DNA from: Streptomyces sp. NBC_00102
Lineage (GTDB): Bacteria; Actinomycetota; Actinomycetes; Streptomycetales; Streptomycetaceae
Length of the DNA stretch: 64,000 nucleotides
Assembly: GCF_026343115.1 (NCBI RefSeq)
Contig: NZ_JAPEMC010000001.1
Location: forward strand, 1,922,001 to 1,986,000
Reading direction: 5' to 3'
Shown here: piece by piece, positions 1 to 10,100 of the stretch
How positions within the stretch are numbered: the first letter of the stretch is position 1
Layout of the letters: every line of letters begins with the position of its first letter
Translations under genes and position numbers: made by a program
Notes under the pieces: generated by a model
What the model saw: the letters and a program-made list of their open reading frames with translations, nothing else
Told to the model about the DNA's origin: nothing
Database searches by the model: none

Positions 1-515
1 TCGGTGAGGGCCGCCGCCATCGCCGCGGCGTCGGCCCGGAAGGTGTCCGGATCGACCGGGACGACGACCGGTTCCACGCCCAGGTAGTGGGCGGCCTTGT
101 AGAAGGCCGCGTGCGCGGTGGACGGCAGCACCAGCTGAGGGTCCGTCACCCCGCGTACGGTACGGGCGTGGTCGCGGGCGGTCTTCACGGCGAGCAGGAT
201 GGACTCGGTGCCGCCGCTGGTGAAGGTGCCCTGGGCGCCGGGCACGCCGAGGAGGCCGACGGCGGCGCGGACCAGGTCGTTCTCCAGCCGGGCGACACTG
301 GGGAAGACGGTGGGGTCGAGCCCGTTGACGGTGGCGAAGGCGGTGTACGCCTCGGCGGTCAGCTCGTCGAGTCCGTCGAGACCGGCGTCGTAGACGTAGG
401 CGAAGGTGCGCCCGCCCCGGGTGGGGGCGTCGGCGCCGCGCAGGGCCCGCAGTTCGGCCAGCACCTCGGCGGCGGGCCGCCCGGGGGCGGGTTCTGTCGT
501 GGGGTCAGTCGGCAC
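1..515 (-). CDS. PLP-dependent decarboxylase/lyase, N-terminal part (cut by window edge)
   Basis: This is the N-terminal ~171 residues of a fold-type I pyridoxal-phosphate enzyme; the rest lies beyond base 1. The segment RGGRTFAYVYDAG near residue 32 followed by NGLDPTVFPSVARLEND and TFTSGGTESILLAVKTAR is characteristic of the sphingosine-1-phosphate lyase/group II decarboxylase-like branch. The Thr-Ser-Gly-Gly-Thr-Glu-Ser stretch is where the cofactor phosphate is bound. The PLP lysine is outside the window, so the substrate (amino acid decarboxylation versus phosphosphingolipid-like cleavage) cannot be decided. The GTG start overlaps the 3' end of the upstream MFS gene by 11 bases and has GGAC as a weak ribosome site, which suggests translational coupling, so the transporter may handle its substrate or product. 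Confidence 0.75.
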   Translation of the reverse strand, partial: MPTDPTTEPAPGRPAAEVLAELRALRGADAPTRGGRTFAYVYDAGLDGLDELTAEAYTAFATVNGLDPTVFPSVARLENDLVRAAVGLLGVPGAQGTFTSGGTESILLAVKTARDHARTVRGVTDPQLVLPSTAHAAFYKAAHYLGVEPVVVPVDPDTFRADAAAMAAALT

Positions 516-1923
516 GGGTCAGGTCCTTCGTCAGTGCGGGAGGTGCGGGAGGTGCGGGAGGTGCGGGAGGTACGGAAGAGGGCTCGGCTTCCTCGCGGTA
601 GCGGTGCAGCAGCCAGAGACTCGCGGCGGCGAGGACGGCGGGCAGCAGGCTCATCCCGGCGGTGATGCCGGTGAGGGCGGCGTCCGGCTGGGCGACCTCG
701 TGGTCGGCGTCCGAGGAACGGAACCCGGTCACCGCGAGGACCAGCGCGAACACCCCGGCGCCCAGGGCGAAGGCGAGGGTCTCGGCGGCCGTCCACAGTC
801 CGGTGAAGGTGGCGGTCCTGCGCTTGCCGGTGCGGACCGCGTCGGCGGCCAGGGTGTCGGCCAGCAGCGTGAGCGGCAGCAGCTGGAGACCGGCGTACGC
901 GATGCCGACCGCCGCCACCGCGAGGTAGCCGAGCACCGGACCGGCGGCCCCGGTGAAGGAGAGGGCGACGGCCCCGGCGATGTACAGCAGCGAGGCGCAC
1001 CACTGCGCGTACCGGGCGCCCTTGCGGCGGGCGAGCCGGTTCCACAGCGGCATGAAGAGCACCAGCGGGCCGATCATGCAGGCGAAGAGCGGGGTCACCG
1101 CGGACGCCGAACCGAGGGTGTAGGTGGCGAAGTACTGGACGCCCGCGAGCATCACGCCGATCGCCAGCGCCTGGAGGGTCCACATCCCGGCGAGGTGGAG
1201 GAAGGACCGGTTGGTGCGGGCGGCGGCGAACTGCGCGCGCAGCGAGGGCTCGGCCTCGCCGCGGGCGACGGTGGGGGCCCACCGGGTGGTGAACCAGGCG
1301 CCGAACATGCCGGCCGCGAGGAGCACGGCGACGACCACGCCCATCGTCCGGTAGCTCGCGGGGGTGTCGCCGTCGGCGTGCGCGATCGCGGGGGCCAGCG
1401 CGCCGGAGAGCAGGATGGCGACGCCGAGGAACGCGACCCGCCAGGCCAGGACCCGGCCGCGCTCTGCGGGGTCCTCGGTCATCTCGGCGGGCATCGTCAC
1501 GTACGGCACCTGGAAGACGGCGTACGCGGTCGCGGCGAGCAGGAAGAGCGCGGCGACGTATCCGGCGGCGGCTCCTCCGCGCAGCGTCGGAGCGGCGAAG
1601 ATCAGCGCGAAGAGCGGCGGAAGGGTGCAGGCGCCGATCAGCAGGAAGGGGCGGCGGGGGCCGCCGCGCAGCCGGCTGCGGTCGGAGACCACGCCGACCA
1701 GCGGGTTGACGAGGACGTCCCAGGCCTTCGGGAGGAAGACCGCGGCCCCGGCGACGGCGGCGGGCACGGCCAGCACGTCGGTGAGGTAGTAGAGCAGGAC
1801 GAGGCCCGGCACGGTGGAGAAGGCGCCGGTGGCGAGGGAACCGAGGCCGTAGCCGACACGCACCCGGCGGGGCAGGGCGGGCGCGGGCTGCGGGGGTCTG
1901 TCGGCGGGCATGGGGCCGATCAT
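505..1923 (-). CDS. MFS transporter, GPH (glycoside-pentoside-hexuronide) type
   Basis: This is a 472-residue polytopic membrane protein with about twelve hydrophobic helices. Its N-terminal pattern (LGSLATGAFSTVPGLVLLYY, KAWDVLVNPLVGVVSDRS) matches the GPH cation symporter family, in which the Asp in KAWD and the Asn-Pro pair in helix 2 belong to the sugar/cation pathway. Members import sugars or glycosides with Na+ or H+; the substrate here is unknown. The start could be the ATG at 1923 or, four codons later, the ATG at 1911. The C-terminus ends in a Pro-Ala-Pro repeat encoded by four perfect 9-bp units. It overlaps the downstream PLP enzyme gene by 11 bases, so the two probably form one transcript. 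Confidence 0.85.
   Translation of the reverse strand: MIGPMPADRPPQPAPALPRRVRVGYGLGSLATGAFSTVPGLVLLYYLTDVLAVPAAVAGAAVFLPKAWDVLVNPLVGVVSDRSRLRGGPRRPFLLIGACTLPPLFALIFAAPTLRGGAAAGYVAALFLLAATAYAVFQVPYVTMPAEMTEDPAERGRVLAWRVAFLGVAILLSGALAPAIAHADGDTPASYRTMGVVVAVLLAAGMFGAWFTTRWAPTVARGEAEPSLRAQFAAARTNRSFLHLAGMWTLQALAIGVMLAGVQYFATYTLGSASAVTPLFACMIGPLVLFMPLWNRLARRKGARYAQWCASLLYIAGAVALSFTGAAGPVLGYLAVAAVGIAYAGLQLLPLTLLADTLAADAVRTGKRRTATFTGLWTAAETLAFALGAGVFALVLAVTGFRSSDADHEVAQPDAALTGITAGMSLLPAVLAAASLWLLHRYREEAEPSSVPPAPPAPPAPPALTKDLTRAD
535..570 (+). repeat. Four perfect 9-bp tandem repeats inside the MFS 3' end
   Basis: The unit TGCGGGAGG is repeated four times without mismatch. On the coding (minus) strand it encodes Pro-Pro-Ala units in the cytosolic tail of the transporter. 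In-frame copy changes would lengthen or shorten the tail without a frameshift, so this is a candidate variable locus. Confidence 0.85.
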
Positions 1924-2108
1924 GCGGCCACTCCACCGGGGGGACAAGGGTTCGTGTGTTGCGGGTGTGCGAACGAATCCGGGGCGGGGTGCCGGGCGCG
2001 CGCGGAGAGGGCTGCCCGGCACCCCACCCGGTGCGTGCGGGCCGGCCCGCCGACGGACGGGTGCGGGCCCGGCGGAACCGGTCGCGCACCCGTCCGTCGC
2101 CGACCGGA

Positions 2109-2759
2109 TCAGTCGAAGATCGGGCCCTGGGTGCGGGTCCTCTTGATCTCGTAGAAGCCGGGGATGGACGCCACCAGCAGCGTGCCGTCCCAGAGCTTCG
2201 CCGCGTCCTCGCCCTTGGGAGCGGGGGTCACGACCGGACCGAAGAAGGCGACCTGCTCGCCGTCCGCACCGGGCACGGCGATGACCGGGGTGCCGACCTC
2301 CTGACCGACCTTGTCGATGCCCTCCTGGTGTGAGGCGCGCAGCTCGGTGTCGTAGGTGTCGTCGTCCATGAAGTCGGCGAGCGAGGCGGGGAGGTCCACG
2401 TCGGCGAGCGCGCCGAGGACCGCTTCGCGGGTCGGGCCCTCGCCGTTGTTGTGGAAGCGGGTGCCGAGCGCGGTGTAGAGGCCGGCGACGACCTCGTCGC
2501 CGTGCAGCTGCTGGGCGGCGACGACGACGCGGACCGGGCCCCACGCCTTCTTCTCCAGCAGGTCGCGGTACTCGTCGGGCAGCTGGTCCAGCTTGTCCTC
2601 GTTGAGGACGGCCAGGCTCATCACGTGCCAGCGGACCTCGACGTCGCGTACCTTCTCGACCTCCAGCATCCAGCGGGAGGTCATCCACGCCCACGGGCAG
2701 AGCGGGTCGAACCAGAAGTCCGCGGGGATCTTGCCGGGTGCGGTGGTGGTGTCGGGCAT
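2109..2759 (-). CDS. DsbA-fold mycothiol-dependent nitroreductase (Rv2466c family)
   Basis: This is a 216-residue soluble thioredoxin-fold oxidoreductase with a DsbA-like helical insertion. The N-terminus, FWFDPLCPWAWMTSRW, is the family's active-site region; Mycobacterium tuberculosis Rv2466c (mycoredoxin-2, activator of TP053) is the best-studied relative and uses mycothiol. The cis-Pro loop is probably the VGTPVIAVPG segment near residue 155. Here the active site reads Cys-Pro-Trp-Ala, so the resolving cysteine of a CPWC motif is absent and a monothiol mechanism with mycothiol is expected. The ATG at 2759 is chosen because GGAGAG lies just upstream; the longer reading frame has no such site. 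It is a single gene, divergent from pepN. Confidence 0.85.
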   Translation of the reverse strand: MPDTTTAPGKIPADFWFDPLCPWAWMTSRWMLEVEKVRDVEVRWHVMSLAVLNEDKLDQLPDEYRDLLEKKAWGPVRVVVAAQQLHGDEVVAGLYTALGTRFHNNGEGPTREAVLGALADVDLPASLADFMDDDTYDTELRASHQEGIDKVGQEVGTPVIAVPGADGEQVAFFGPVVTPAPKGEDAAKLWDGTLLVASIPGFYEIKRTRTQGPIFD

Positions 2760-2888
2760 GTCTCTCCTTGGCAGCGTCGGTCTCCGCGCCGGACAACGCC
2801 CGGGACCGTCCGTAGATTCCCCCGGGAACACCCGGAGAGCGGCATGCGAGGATCAAACCATTCGATATCGAGTCACGAAGGAGTGCCG

Positions 2889-5498
2889 GTGCCCGGTGAG
2901 AACCTGTCCCGCGAAGAAGCCCACGAGCGGGCGGAACTGCTGACCGTCGACGGATACGAGATCGCGCTCGACCTGCGGTCCGCCGTCGGCGAGCCGTCCC
3001 CGGCCGAAAGCGCCGGAGGCGACGGGGCGGCCGAGGCCCCCCGCACCTTCCGCTCCGTGACGACCATCCGCTTCAGTTCGGCGCGCGCCGGTGCCTCCAC
3101 CTTCGCCGACCTGATCGCCCCCGCCGTGGACGCGGTGACCCTGAACGGCACCGCGCTCGACCCCGCGGTCGTCTTCGACGGCACCCGGGTGGCGCTGGAC
3201 GGCCTGGCCGAGGGCGAGAACGTCCTGGTGGTCGACGCGCGTTGCGCGTACAGCCGGACCGGCGAGGGGATGCACCGGTTCGTCGACCCGGAGGACGGCG
3301 AGGTCTACCTCTACACGCAGTACGAGCCTGCCGACGCCCGCCGGGTGTTCACCAACTTCGAGCAGCCCGACCTCAAGGCCCCCTACCGCTTCGAGGTGGC
3401 GGCCCCCGAGGGCTGGCGGGTGTGGAGCAACGGCGCCGAGGAGTCCCACGAGGGCGGGGTGTGGCGGTTCGCCGAGACCGAGCCGATCTCGACGTACATC
3501 ACCGCCGTGGTCGCCGGTCCGTACCACTACGTGACCGACCACTACTCCCGTACCTTCGCGGACGGCAGCACCCTGGAGATCCCGCTCGGCGCGATGTGCC
3601 GCAAGGGACTCGCCCGCCACTTCGACGCGGACGACGTCTTCCTCATCACCAAGCAGGGCCTGGACTTCTTCCACGACCACTTCGACTACCCGTACCCGTT
3701 CGGGAAGTACGACCAGGCGTTCGTGCCGGAGTACAACCTCGGCGCGATGGAGAACCCGGGCCTGGTCACCTTCCGCGAGGAGTACATCTACCGCGGCAAG
3801 GTCACCACCGCGTCCTACGAGCGCCGGGCCAACGTCATCCTGCACGAGATGGCGCACATGTGGTTCGGCGACCTCGTCACCATGAGCTGGTGGGACGACC
3901 TGTGGCTGAAGGAGTCCTTCGCGGACTTCATGGGCTCCTTCTCGATGGTGGAGGCCACCCGCTTCACCAACGGCTGGATCACCTTCGCCAACAACCGCAA
4001 GGCGTGGGCCTACCGGGCCGACCAGCTGCCCTCCACCCACCCGGTCACGGCCGACATCCGTGACCTGGAGGACGCCAAGCTGAACTTCGACGGCATCACG
4101 TACGCCAAGGGCGCCTCGGTCCTCAAGCAGCTCGTGGCGTACGTCGGGCGGGACGCGTTCCTCGAAGGCGCCCGGCGCTACTTCAAGCGGCACGCCTACG
4201 GCAACACCCGCCTCGGCGACCTCCTCTCGGTGCTCGCCGAGACCTCCGGCCGCGACATGACGGCCTGGTCCCGCGCCTGGCTCCAGACGGCCGGCGTCAA
4301 CAGCCTCACCCCGGTCCTGTCGTACGACTCCGAGGGGCGGATCGCCGAGCTCGCCGTGGTCCAGGAGGCCGCCGCCTCCCACCCGGAGCTGCGCCCGCAC
4401 CGGATCGCGGTGGGCCTGTACCGGAAGGACGGGAGCGGCGCGCTGACGCGGTACGCCCGCGCCGAGACCGACGTGGCCGGGGCGCGCACGGTCGTCGCCG
4501 AGCTGGCCGGGGCCGAGAAGCCCGAGCTGGTCCTCGTCAACGACGACGACCTGACGTACTGCAAGGTCCGCTTCGACGAAGCGTCGCTCGCCACCCTGCG
4601 CGACCACCTCGGCGCGGTCACCGACCCGCTGGCCCGCGCGCTCTGCTGGTCGGCGCTGTGGAACATGACCCGCGACGGGCTGATGCCGGCCCGCGACTTC
4701 ATCGCCCTCGTGCTGGCCTTCGCGGGCCGCGAGTCGGACATCGGCGTGCTCCAGATGCTCCACAACTGGGCCCACTCCGCGCTCACCCACTACGCGGCCC
4801 CGGCCTGGCGCGAAGAGGGCGGCAAGCTCCTCGCCGAGGGTGCGCTGCGCGAGCTGCGGCTCGCCGTGCCGGGCGGCCAGGACCAGCTGGCCTGGGCCCG
4901 GTTCTTCGCCTCCTCGGCCTCCTCGGACGAGGATCTGCGGCTGCTGGGCGAGCTGCTCGACGGCTCCGCGGTGATCGAGGGCCTCGACGTCGACCAGGAG
5001 CTGCGCTGGGCGTTCCTCTTCCCACTGGCCGCGCACGGGGTGGCCGACGAGTCGGCGATCAGTGCCGAACTGGCCCGCGACGACACGGCGTCGGGCAAGC
5101 GCCACCAGGTGCGCTGCCTGGCCGCGCGCCCCTCTGCGGCGGTCAAGGACCAGGCCTGGGCGGCGGTCGTGGAGTCCGACCGGCTCTCCAACGCGCTGGT
5201 CGAGGCGACCATCGCCGGTTTCGTCCGGCCCTCGCAGCGCGAACTCCTCGCGCCGTACGCCGCGCAGTACTTCGCGGCCATCGAGCGGGTGTGGAAGGAG
5301 CGCTCGATCCAGATCGGGATGGACGTGGTCTCGGGGCTGTTCCCGGGGCTCCAGGACGACCCGGCGACGCTGGAGGCGGCCGACGCCTGGCTGAAGGGGC
5401 ACGAGGACGCCGCTCCGGCGCTGCGCCGCCTGGTGCTGGAGGCCCGTGACGACCTGGCGCGCGCGCTGCGCGGTCAGGAGTGCGACGCGGCGGCCTGA
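2889..5498 (+). CDS. pepN: Aminopeptidase N, first copy (M1 zinc peptidase)
   Basis: This is an 869-residue cytosolic M1 metallo-aminopeptidase that removes N-terminal residues from peptides. The exopeptidase motif GAMEN is at residues 285-289, and the zinc motif HEMAH at 319-323 has its third ligand Glu at about 342 (in LWLKESFADF). The C-terminal ERAP1-like helical domain follows. The start is GTG at 2889 behind a good GAAGGAG. The gene is a clear paralogue of the one at 11948: both begin PGxNL(S/T)REEA and share long identical blocks. This copy has a longer acidic, Ala-rich insertion near residues 35-55 and GAMENPG rather than GAMENAG, so its specificity may differ. A strong hairpin follows the stop. 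Confidence 0.95.
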   Translation: MPGENLSREEAHERAELLTVDGYEIALDLRSAVGEPSPAESAGGDGAAEAPRTFRSVTTIRFSSARAGASTFADLIAPAVDAVTLNGTALDPAVVFDGTRVALDGLAEGENVLVVDARCAYSRTGEGMHRFVDPEDGEVYLYTQYEPADARRVFTNFEQPDLKAPYRFEVAAPEGWRVWSNGAEESHEGGVWRFAETEPISTYITAVVAGPYHYVTDHYSRTFADGSTLEIPLGAMCRKGLARHFDADDVFLITKQGLDFFHDHFDYPYPFGKYDQAFVPEYNLGAMENPGLVTFREEYIYRGKVTTASYERRANVILHEMAHMWFGDLVTMSWWDDLWLKESFADFMGSFSMVEATRFTNGWITFANNRKAWAYRADQLPSTHPVTADIRDLEDAKLNFDGITYAKGASVLKQLVAYVGRDAFLEGARRYFKRHAYGNTRLGDLLSVLAETSGRDMTAWSRAWLQTAGVNSLTPVLSYDSEGRIAELAVVQEAAASHPELRPHRIAVGLYRKDGSGALTRYARAETDVAGARTVVAELAGAEKPELVLVNDDDLTYCKVRFDEASLATLRDHLGAVTDPLARALCWSALWNMTRDGLMPARDFIALVLAFAGRESDIGVLQMLHNWAHSALTHYAAPAWREEGGKLLAEGALRELRLAVPGGQDQLAWARFFASSASSDEDLRLLGELLDGSAVIEGLDVDQELRWAFLFPLAAHGVADESAISAELARDDTASGKRHQVRCLAARPSAAVKDQAWAAVVESDRLSNALVEATIAGFVRPSQRELLAPYAAQYFAAIERVWKERSIQIGMDVVSGLFPGLQDDPATLEAADAWLKGHEDAAPALRRLVLEARDDLARALRGQECDAAA

Positions 5499-5514
5499 CC
5501 CCGGCCGCTCCCCC

Positions 5515-5553
5515 GTGCGGGCCGTCCCCTCAACCCGAGGGGGCGGCCCGCAC
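5515..5553 (+). terminator. Hairpin terminator after first pepN
   Basis: This is a 17-bp stem (5515-5531 with 5537-5553, one G-T pair) and a 5-base AACCC loop, starting 17 bases after the pepN stop. It has no U tract, which is usual for high-G+C actinomycete terminators. Confidence 0.75.
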
Positions 5554-5727
5554 GGTCGTGTGCGCCCCCGGCGCGCGGGGACGCCCGTGCTCCCCGCCTG
5601 CCGCACGCGCCCGCGCAACCCCCGCACGGCAGGCCATTTCGATCATCCGCCCGCACGCAGGGGACCCGCGCTGTCCTGGTATGTCGACGGGCCTGTAACA
5701 GGGGTTAGCGGGCGGGCCGTCGGCGGA

Positions 5728-6897
5728 ATGCCCCTCTGCATGAACCACGACACCTCCCTGTCCTCCCCCCGCGCCCTCCCCCGCACACCCGGCGCGGAAC
5801 TCCGGGTGGTCACCGGCGCGCAGCTGCGGCGCCGCGGCCTGACCGCCGCGCAGGTCTCCGGACGCTGCACGCCCCGGGGGCCCTGGCAGCAACTGCTGCC
5901 GGGCGTCTACCTGCTGCACCCGGGACCGGCGGGCGGGCGGGAGCGGCTGCGCGCGGCGCTGCTGTACGCGGGCCGGCCTGCGGGCGGGCGGCGCGGCGGG
6001 GAGAACACCTCCGGGGCCGCCGAAGGGACCTCCGCCGACGCCGGCGCGGTGGTCGCCGAGGGCGCGGTGGTCACCGAGGGCGCGGTGGTCGCCGAGGGCG
6101 CGGTGGTCACCGGGGTGGCGGCGCTGGCGCTGCACGGCTTCGCCGCCGCGCCGCCCGTACCGGCGCTGGCCAGGATCGACGTACTGGTGCCGCGTACCCG
6201 GCGGTTGCGGGCGGTGGGCTTCGTACGGGTGGTCCGTGCGGCCCTCCCGCCCACGCCGCTGGTGGTCGACGGGTTTCCGGTGGTGACCGCGGAGCGGGCG
6301 GTGGCCGACGTGGTGGCCGGGCTCGACTCCCCGGCCGCGGTACGCCTGCTCCTGGCCGAGGCGGCCCGCGACGGCCACTGCGAACCGGCCTCGCTGGTCG
6401 CGGAGTTGAGCGCGGCGAAGCTACTGGGCCGGCCGGCGGTGACCCGTGCGGTGGAGCAGCTGCTCGCGGAGGGCCGGAGCCTCGCCGAGGGGCGGCTGTA
6501 CGCGATGGTGCGGGCGTACGGGCTGCCCGAGCCGCTGTGGAACGTGGACCTGCGGCTGCCCGGCGGCCCGCACCTGGGCAGCGTGGACGCCTACTGGCCC
6601 GAGGAGGCGGTGGCGGTCGAGCTGGACACCGCGCGTGCGCCCCGGTACGCGGCCGCCGCCCCGTCCACCCCGTGGCCCGCCCCGCGCGGGTCGCGGGGCC
6701 GGGCGGAACGCGGGCCGGGCCCGGCCGCGCGCGCGGTGCGGCGGGAGCATCTGGAGCGGCTCGGGGTGACGGTGGTGCGGCTCCCGGCGGAGGGGCTGCG
6801 CGAGGCGGCGGAGCGCCAGGCGGGCGTGGTAAGGACGGCGCTGTGCGCGGCGCGGGACCGGGAACCCGCAGCGTACGTGGTGGCGTTGCCGCGCTGA
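5728..6897 (+). CDS. Hypothetical protein, AbiEi/DUF559-like architecture
   Basis: This is a protein of about 389 residues that I recognise only by architecture. The N-terminal region (ELRVVTGAQLRRRGLTAAQV, then LLPGVYLLHPG) resembles the winged-helix segment of AbiEi-like transcriptional regulators. The C-terminal region (LPEPLWNVDLRLPG, SVDAYWPEEAVAVELD, then LGVTVVRLPAEGLREA) resembles the very-short-patch-repair-like DUF559 nuclease fold common in actinomycete proteins of this shape. Between them is a low-complexity insert with four alternating copies of EGAVV(A/T), encoded by near-identical 18-bp units around 6040-6115. Conserved Asp/Glu residues in DAYWPEE and VELD would fit a nuclease site, but no function is proved. 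The start may be the ATG at 5728 or at 5740; neither has a convincing ribosome site. Confidence 0.6.
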   Translation: MPLCMNHDTSLSSPRALPRTPGAELRVVTGAQLRRRGLTAAQVSGRCTPRGPWQQLLPGVYLLHPGPAGGRERLRAALLYAGRPAGGRRGGENTSGAAEGTSADAGAVVAEGAVVTEGAVVAEGAVVTGVAALALHGFAAAPPVPALARIDVLVPRTRRLRAVGFVRVVRAALPPTPLVVDGFPVVTAERAVADVVAGLDSPAAVRLLLAEAARDGHCEPASLVAELSAAKLLGRPAVTRAVEQLLAEGRSLAEGRLYAMVRAYGLPEPLWNVDLRLPGGPHLGSVDAYWPEEAVAVELDTARAPRYAAAAPSTPWPAPRGSRGRAERGPGPAARAVRREHLERLGVTVVRLPAEGLREAAERQAGVVRTALCAARDREPAAYVVALPR

Positions 6898-7118
6898 GCG
6901 GAGCGGGGGGCTCCGGGCGGGAAGGGCCCGCGGTCGTCGACGAGGGCATGATCTGCCACCTTTTCTCCCCGGTGACGCAGGGGCAACGGTGGCGGATCTA
7001 CGCCATGTCGTCTACGCGCCTCCGTCAACTCTCCACAAAACCCTGTCGGGTACGAAAGGGTGAGCGGTCATCCGGTATCGAATTCCGGACTCTTTCTTTC
7101 CGATTCACAGGGATGCTG

Positions 7119-10100
7119 ATGACCAACGATTCCCCCGGCTCCATATCGGCGGCAAGACGCGTGGCCCGGGTGGCCGCCGCGGCGGGTCTGGTGGCAGCGC
7201 TCGCCACCGCCGGCACCGCGCCGGTCTTCGCCGCGGACGACCCGGCCGCGACCCCCGTCAAGCCCTCCGCCACGAGCGATTCGGGTGACAAGCTCGGCAA
7301 GTCCGACGCCGAAGTCCTCGCGCAGGCCCAGGCCCAGGGCGAGAAGTCGGTCACGCTGATGGTCGCCACGAAGCCCGGCGCGACCGAGCAGGTCAAGAGC
7401 CAGCTCGACGCCGTCAGCGGCGCCGTACCCGGCATCACGTACGACAAGCTCGGTTACGTCCGGGCGACCGTGCCGACGAAGACGGCGAAGGCCACCATCG
7501 CGTCCGCCTCGAAGCTGTCGTCGGTGCTCGGCATCGACCTCCAGCAGGAGATCGAGCTGGACGACCCGACGCCGCAGGCCGACCGCGCCCAGGGCGCCAA
7601 GAAGGCCACGACGTCCACCACCTACGCGGCGCCGTCGAAGAAGACGCCCGCGAAGAACCCGTACAACCCGTCCTTCGAGACGGGCGCCGTCGACTTCGTG
7701 AAGCAGAACCCGAAGGCGGACGGCCGGGGCATCACCATCGGCATCCTGGACTCCGGTGTGGACCTCGCCCACCCCGCGCTCCAGAAGACCACCACCGGCG
7801 AGCGCAAGATCGTCGACTGGGTGACCGCGACCGACCCGGTCAGCGACGCGGACGGCACCTGGCTGCGGATGACGCAGTCGGTCTCCGGCCCCTCCTTCAC
7901 CGTCGGCGGCGCCACCTACAAGGCGCCGGCCGGCTCGTACAAGTTCAGCCTGTTCCGCGAGTCCGCCACCAACGGCGGCGAGATGGCGGGCGACCTCAAC
8001 CGCGACGGTGACAACACCGACAGCTGGGGCGTGCTGTACGACCCGGTCGCGGGCACGACCCGGGTGGACCTGAACAACAACGGGGACTTCTCCGACGACA
8101 CGGCCCTCAAGCCGTACAAGGACAGGTTCCAGGTCGCCTACTTCGGCACGGACGACCCGCGCACCGACGTCGCCGAGCGCATCCCGTTCGTCGTCGAGAC
8201 GCGCAAGAACGTCGTCTACAACGCGGCGGGCGCCACCTCGGACTACGTCAGCATCGGCGTCATCGAGGGCGAGCACGGTACGCACGTCGCGGGCATCACC
8301 GCGGCCAACGGCCTGTTCGGCGGCGCGATGAACGGCGCGGCCCCCGGCGCGAAGATCGTCTCCTCGCGTGCCTGCACCTGGACCGGCGGCTGCACCAACA
8401 TCGCGCTCACCGAGGGCATGATCGACCTCGTCGTGAACCGCGGTGTCGACGTCGTCAACATGTCGATCGGCGGCCTGCCGCCGCTCAACGACGGCAACAA
8501 CGCCCGCGCCGAGCTGTACAAGCAGCTCATCGACATCTACGGCGTCCAGCTGGTCATCTCGGCCGGCAACGACGGCCCGGGCGTCAACACCATCGGTGAC
8601 CCCGGTCTCGCCGACCACGTCATCTCGGTGGGCGCGTCGATCTCCAAGGACACGTGGGCGGCCAACTACGGCTCCCTCGTCACCAAGAAGTACGACATGC
8701 TGCCCTTCTCCTCGCGCGGTCCGCGTGAGGACGGCGGCTTCGCGCCGATCATCTCCGCCCCCGGCGCGGCCATCAACACCACGCCGACCTGGCTGCCCGG
8801 TGTTCCGGTCAAGGAGGCGGGCTACACCCTGCCGGCCGGCTACTCGATGCTCCAGGGCACGTCGATGGCCTCCCCGCAGGCCGCCGGCGCCACCGCGCTG
8901 CTGCTCTCCGCCGCGAAGCAGAAGCACATCGACCTGGCCCCGGCCGATCTGCGCACCGCGCTGACCAGCTCGGCGACCCAGATCAAGAACGTCCCCGCGC
9001 TCGCGCAGGGTTCCGGTCTGATCAACATCCTGGACGCGTGGAAGCTCATCAAGAAGGGCGCCACGGCCAACGAGTACACGGTCAAGGCCCCGGTCGACAC
9101 CTCGATCGACTTCGCGCTCAAGGACCCGGGCTTCGGCACCGGCCTCTACGACCGTGAGGGCGGCCTGAAGACCGGCCAGAAGAAGACGTACGACGTGGTC
9201 ATCACCCGTACGACCGGCGCCGACCGCGACGTCGCGCACAAGCTGTCGTGGAAGAACGACGACGGCACCTTCAAACTGGTCGGCCCGAGCACCGTCCGTC
9301 TGCCGCTCGGCACGCCGGTGACCGTGAAGGTCCAGGCACAGCCGCGCTCGGTCGGCGCGCACAGCGCCATCCTGGAGGTGAACGACGGCAAGACCGTGGG
9401 CGTGGACCAGCAGATCCTGACCACCGTCGTCGTCGCCACCGACATCAAGGCCCCGACGAACGCGTTCGCGGCGTCCGGCTCGGTGCAGCGCAACAGCACC
9501 ACGTCGTACTTCCTGAACGTGCCGGAGGGCGCCAAGACGCTGGAGGTCGCGCTCAGCGCCCTGCGTTCGGGCAGCCAGACGCGGTTCATCTCGATCCACC
9601 CGTACGGAGTGGCGATCGAGGACAGCTCCACGATCTTCTGCTACCCGAACTACGAGAGCCCGACCAACACCTGCCGTCCGGACGCGCGTTCCTACCAGGA
9701 CCCGCAGCCCGGCGTCTGGGAGATCGAGGTCGAGGCCCGTCGTACGTCGCCGCTCCTGGACAACCCGTTCAAGATCGACGTCGCGCTGCTCGGCGCCACC
9801 TTCGACCCGGCGGTGCAGACCATCGCCGAGGCGAAGATCGGCACCCCGACCGCGGTGAACTGGACCGTGACCAACGAGGCCGCCGCACTGACCGGCCGCC
9901 TCCGGGGCGGGTCGCTCGGTTCGGCCGCGGTGGAGCGCCCGTCGATCTCGACGGGTCAGGCGCAGCAGTTCGAGGTCACCGTCCCCGCGGGTGCCGAGAA
10001 GCTCGACGTCGCCATCGGCTCCACCTCGGACGCCAACGCGGACATCGACCTGTACGTCTTCCTCGGTGACACGCAGGTCGGCGCCTCGACCACCGCGGGT

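Noticed and set aside
406..2154. Plus-strand frame opposite the MFS gene
   Set aside because: Gly/Arg-rich shadow of the transporter with no ribosome site or domain.
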